Positions 62,401 to 64,000 of a DNA stretch of 64,000 bases are shown here, in pieces (within the stretch, counting starts at the first letter, position 1; every line of letters begins with the position of its first letter). This DNA comes from Pleodorina starrii. Lineage: Eukaryota; Chlorophyta; Chlorophyceae; Chlamydomonadales; Volvocaceae. The notes beneath the pieces were generated by a model. It searched no databases and was not told the origin of the DNA. It saw nothing but the letters and a program-made list of their open reading frames with translations. The stretch is from the NCBI GenBank assembly GCA_030267565.1, contig BRXU01000052.1:62001-126000 (forward strand). Reading direction: 5' to 3'. The position numbers were made by a program, and so were the translations under genes.

Positions 62401-63573
62401 TAATTACTCCCCAAGCTCCCTCCCTCCCCCCCCACACACACGCCCTCCTGCCCCACATCCGGGCCTTACCCGTGGCCCCCTTGACCACCTCGGGCTCCAG
62501 CCGGCCGCCCCGCGCCAGCTCCTCGTGGTGGTGGTTCTCTTGCCACCCCTGGCCCCAGCCCGACCCAGCCGCCTCTTCGCCGCTGTCACCGCCGCCCGCG
62601 CCGGCCCGCGCCCGGCCGCCACCCCAGCCGCTCTTGGCCCCGCTGCCTCCGCCTCCCTCGCCCGACGAAGCCGCCGCCGAGAGCATCAGCCAGACGATAA
62701 ACTCCAGCAGCATGGCGGGCAGCGCCTGGTACCAGGCGAGAGACTGCCAGCTCAGCACCGCGGCGCCGGAGAAGATGGCGGCGCGGGTGCGGCCCGGTGC
62801 GACCAAATGGGCGACGATGTACAGCACAACCCCCACCAGCCGCCACGACAAGGGGCCTGCGCGAGGGCCCGGGGTGAGGCAAAGGGGAAAAACATCAATT
62901 ATAGGGAGTAAAAAGGAAGATACCGCAGCGGAGGGACGGAGACGGCGTTCGCGAACGGACCCGGAACCCGGCAATACTTACCGAACATACCTGTAACCAA
63001 GACGAGAAGCGCAGCGACCGCGTCGCCGCCAGACCAACCCAGCCAGACGAGTACGCGCGACAGCACAAGAAGGGCACGAGCGCCCAGACAAAACAGACAA
63101 ATGGGGGGAGGAAGGGAGCCCAGCGCCGCGGCGGACCAGAGTGCTTCCGAGCCGCAGTGTGTGGTGTGTGCCCGACTGAGGTTGTGGACGCGTAACCCCT
63201 CCCTTGTTGGGGCTCGTGGCCCGTGTCCGCGTGTGCCCTCAAGCGCGTTTCCACACTCGCGCCTAGGCCGCGTTCGCAGCCTTGCCCTGTCCGCGGCTGT
63301 CTTGGAGCCCACGTCCCTACGCGGTTCTGGGTCCGTTCGCCAACGCCGTCTCCTTCTCCGCTGCGGTTTTTCTTTTTACCCCACGCGGCCCTCCACACCC
63401 CGTTATTTTCCAATCCCAACGCGCCGCGCCGCCCTCCACACCTACCGCCCAGACCGAGCAGCAGCGGCAGCGGCGCCAGCGACGCCAGAATGGGCCGCTT
63501 CTTGTACTCCACGAAAAAGTACCCGGCAGCCGTCTCGGCGGCGCCCAGCCACAGGGGCGGCGAGAGCACGACG
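59471..63573 (-). CDS. DNAJC14-like membrane J-domain protein with Jiv90 domain (spliced, 5' partial)
   Basis: Seven exons with consistent phases can be read: 63446-63573, 62982-63143, 62470-62856, 61357-61550, 60451-60704, 60092-60221 and 59471-59569 (stop at 59471). They give at least 451 residues. The first three exons encode several hydrophobic segments and a Gly/Ser-rich linker. The fourth encodes a J domain (GEIARVLSARDYFSVLG ... LRVHPDKAG). The last three encode a Jiv90-like domain with MHCWGCEQVHTA, RYCYECRTHHA and VLDVTEMGKCC...LPANTHTV. DNAJC14-type proteins are ER-membrane Hsp70 co-chaperones. Donors are GT with GTRAGN-like contexts; the 63143 acceptor has a poor pyrimidine tract and is the least certain. 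A GTATGT donor nine bases earlier at 62990 would also keep phase. More 5' exons lie beyond 63573. Confidence 0.85.
59627..59690. repeat. Intronic dispersed repeat, family II
   Basis: CCACGTATAGGCCGGAGCCC then GTGAACGGTATCTAATCAGA lies in the last intron of the DnaJ gene. A close copy is at 61575-61655. Confidence 0.75.
60247..60300 (-). repeat. Intronic dispersed repeat, family I
   Basis: ACGATACCGCAGCGGAGGAA with AATAAAAAGG beside it, inside the 60222-60450 intron, in minus orientation. Confidence 0.65.
60732..60770 (-). repeat. Intronic dispersed repeat, family I (partial)
   Basis: AAAGGAACGATACCGCAGCG followed by a G-rich run, within the 60705-61356 intron. Confidence 0.6.
60762..60846 (+). 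repeat. G-rich GGGAGGG minisatellite in intron
   Basis: About 80 bp of GGGAGGGAGGGGGG-type repeats on the plus strand (pyrimidine-rich in the transcript) that could form G-quadruplexes and may act as the intron's pyrimidine tract. Confidence 0.8.
61187..61325 (+). repeat. Two neighbouring family I intronic repeats
   Basis: CACTAACGCCGTCTCCGTCT with CGCTGCGGTATCTTC (61192-61240), then GGTCCGTTCGCTAACGCCGT with CTCCGCTGCG and CTTTTTATACCCCC (61270-61322), both in plus orientation in the 60705-61356 intron. Confidence 0.75.
61575..61655. repeat. Intronic dispersed repeat, family II
   Basis: CCACGTTTAGGCCGGAGCCC then GCGAACGGTAGAGTAACAGA, in the 61551-62469 intron. The rest of that 919-bp intron shows no gene. 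Confidence 0.75.
62880..62975 (-). repeat. Family I repeat filling a 125-bp intron
   Basis: In minus orientation it reads GGGTCCGTTCGCGAACGCCG, TCTCCGTCCCTCCGCTGCGG and TATCTTCCTTTTTACTCCC. It makes up most of the intron 62857-62981, from near the donor onwards. Confidence 0.75.
63318..63384 (+). repeat. Intronic dispersed repeat, family I
   Basis: GGTTCTGGGTCCGTTCGCCA then ACGCCGTCTCCTTCTCCGCT and GCGGTTTTTCTTTTTACCCC, in the 63144-63445 intron, opposite in orientation to the copy at 62880. Confidence 0.75.
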
Positions 63574-64000
63574 CTGCGGCGGGGATGGGATGCCATACCG
63601 AAGGTGACGTGGATGGTGACGTGGATGGTGACGTGGTGATGTGCGGCGGATGTGGTAGAAGCGGTTGGGCAATCCCAACCTTCCGGCAATCCCAACCTTC
63701 CGGCAATCCCAATCAGGCATACCCCTTGGCAGGGTCGAAGAGACAGAAGGCCGTCGGGAGCTTTGCCGACGCCCCACCCCTCGAAACACACACATGGTGA
63801 CATGGAGGACATGACGGCGCAGGGTGGGAGGCCTCTGATCAAAGGCCACGCGGAGGGCACATACCGACGGCAAAGCCAATGGCGACCCGTCGACCGTCGA
63901 CCCGTCGATCAAAGGCGACCCGACGCCCGCCGACCCGTCGATCAACGGCGACCCGACGCCCGCCGACCCGTCGATCAATGGCGACCCGTCAAACACCGAC
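63574..64000. repeat. 5' part of the DnaJ locus with three minisatellites
   Basis: A 12-bp GTGACGTGGATG array (about 63604-63640), a 17-bp GGCAATCCCAACCTTCC array (about 63670-63715) and a 33-bp array beginning GACCCGTCGATCAA (about 63898-63995) lie here. A possible further exon with a donor GTATGCCTG near 63720 is suggested by the minus frame around 63726-63840, but I could not define it. Confidence 0.6.

Overview
The window looks like nuclear DNA of a single-celled eukaryote, most probably a microalga. The grounds are an intron-rich, G+C-rich host gene on the right, a miniature LTR retroelement whose primer-binding site fits initiator-Met tRNA, an alga-type tyrosine-recombinase fragment, and a satellite that carries a TTTAGGG-like telomeric motif. 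I cannot name the species.

Layout. (1) 1-21931: about 32.6 tandem copies of a 673-bp satellite. (2) 21932-51645: a 29.7-kb unique insert with about 17 densely packed, intronless genes on both strands. (3) 51646-56462: about 6.8 more satellite copies, the last split by a 480-bp TRIM retroelement (55767-56246) with a 5-bp target duplication. (4) 56463-64000: host flank, with a truncated tyrosine-recombinase-like fragment, about 2.3 kb without a recognisable gene, and a spliced minus-strand gene for a membrane DnaJ protein of the DNAJC14/Jiv90 type. Its introns hold two families of short dispersed repeats.

The insert is virus-like or replicon-like. Its centre is a 1099-residue primase-polymerase/D5-type SF3 helicase, followed directly by about four 349-bp iteron-rich repeats that look like a replication origin. 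Around it are two Ulp1/adenain-like cysteine proteases sharing an EPHG signature (one 5'-truncated), a small CPHCGID zinc-motif protein, a TerD-like protein, a GT90/CAP10-like glycosyltransferase next to a protein with a bulb-lectin-like domain, two PD-(D/E)XK-like nuclease candidates, a double-MYND protein, two small membrane proteins and several unknowns. I see no recognisable major capsid protein, packaging ATPase, integrase or DNA polymerase B. It may be a fragment of a larger endogenised DNA virus or a capsid-less replicon.

The insert also carries at least three families of near-perfect palindromic MITEs. Family ends are CAGG(G/C)...(C/G)CCTG, and several copies have clear 8-bp target duplications, as hAT-type transposition leaves. 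I did not see them in the flanks. Most insert genes have in-frame minisatellite expansions. The left edge of the insert cuts a gene exactly at the satellite junction, so that edge is a breakpoint and not a native end.
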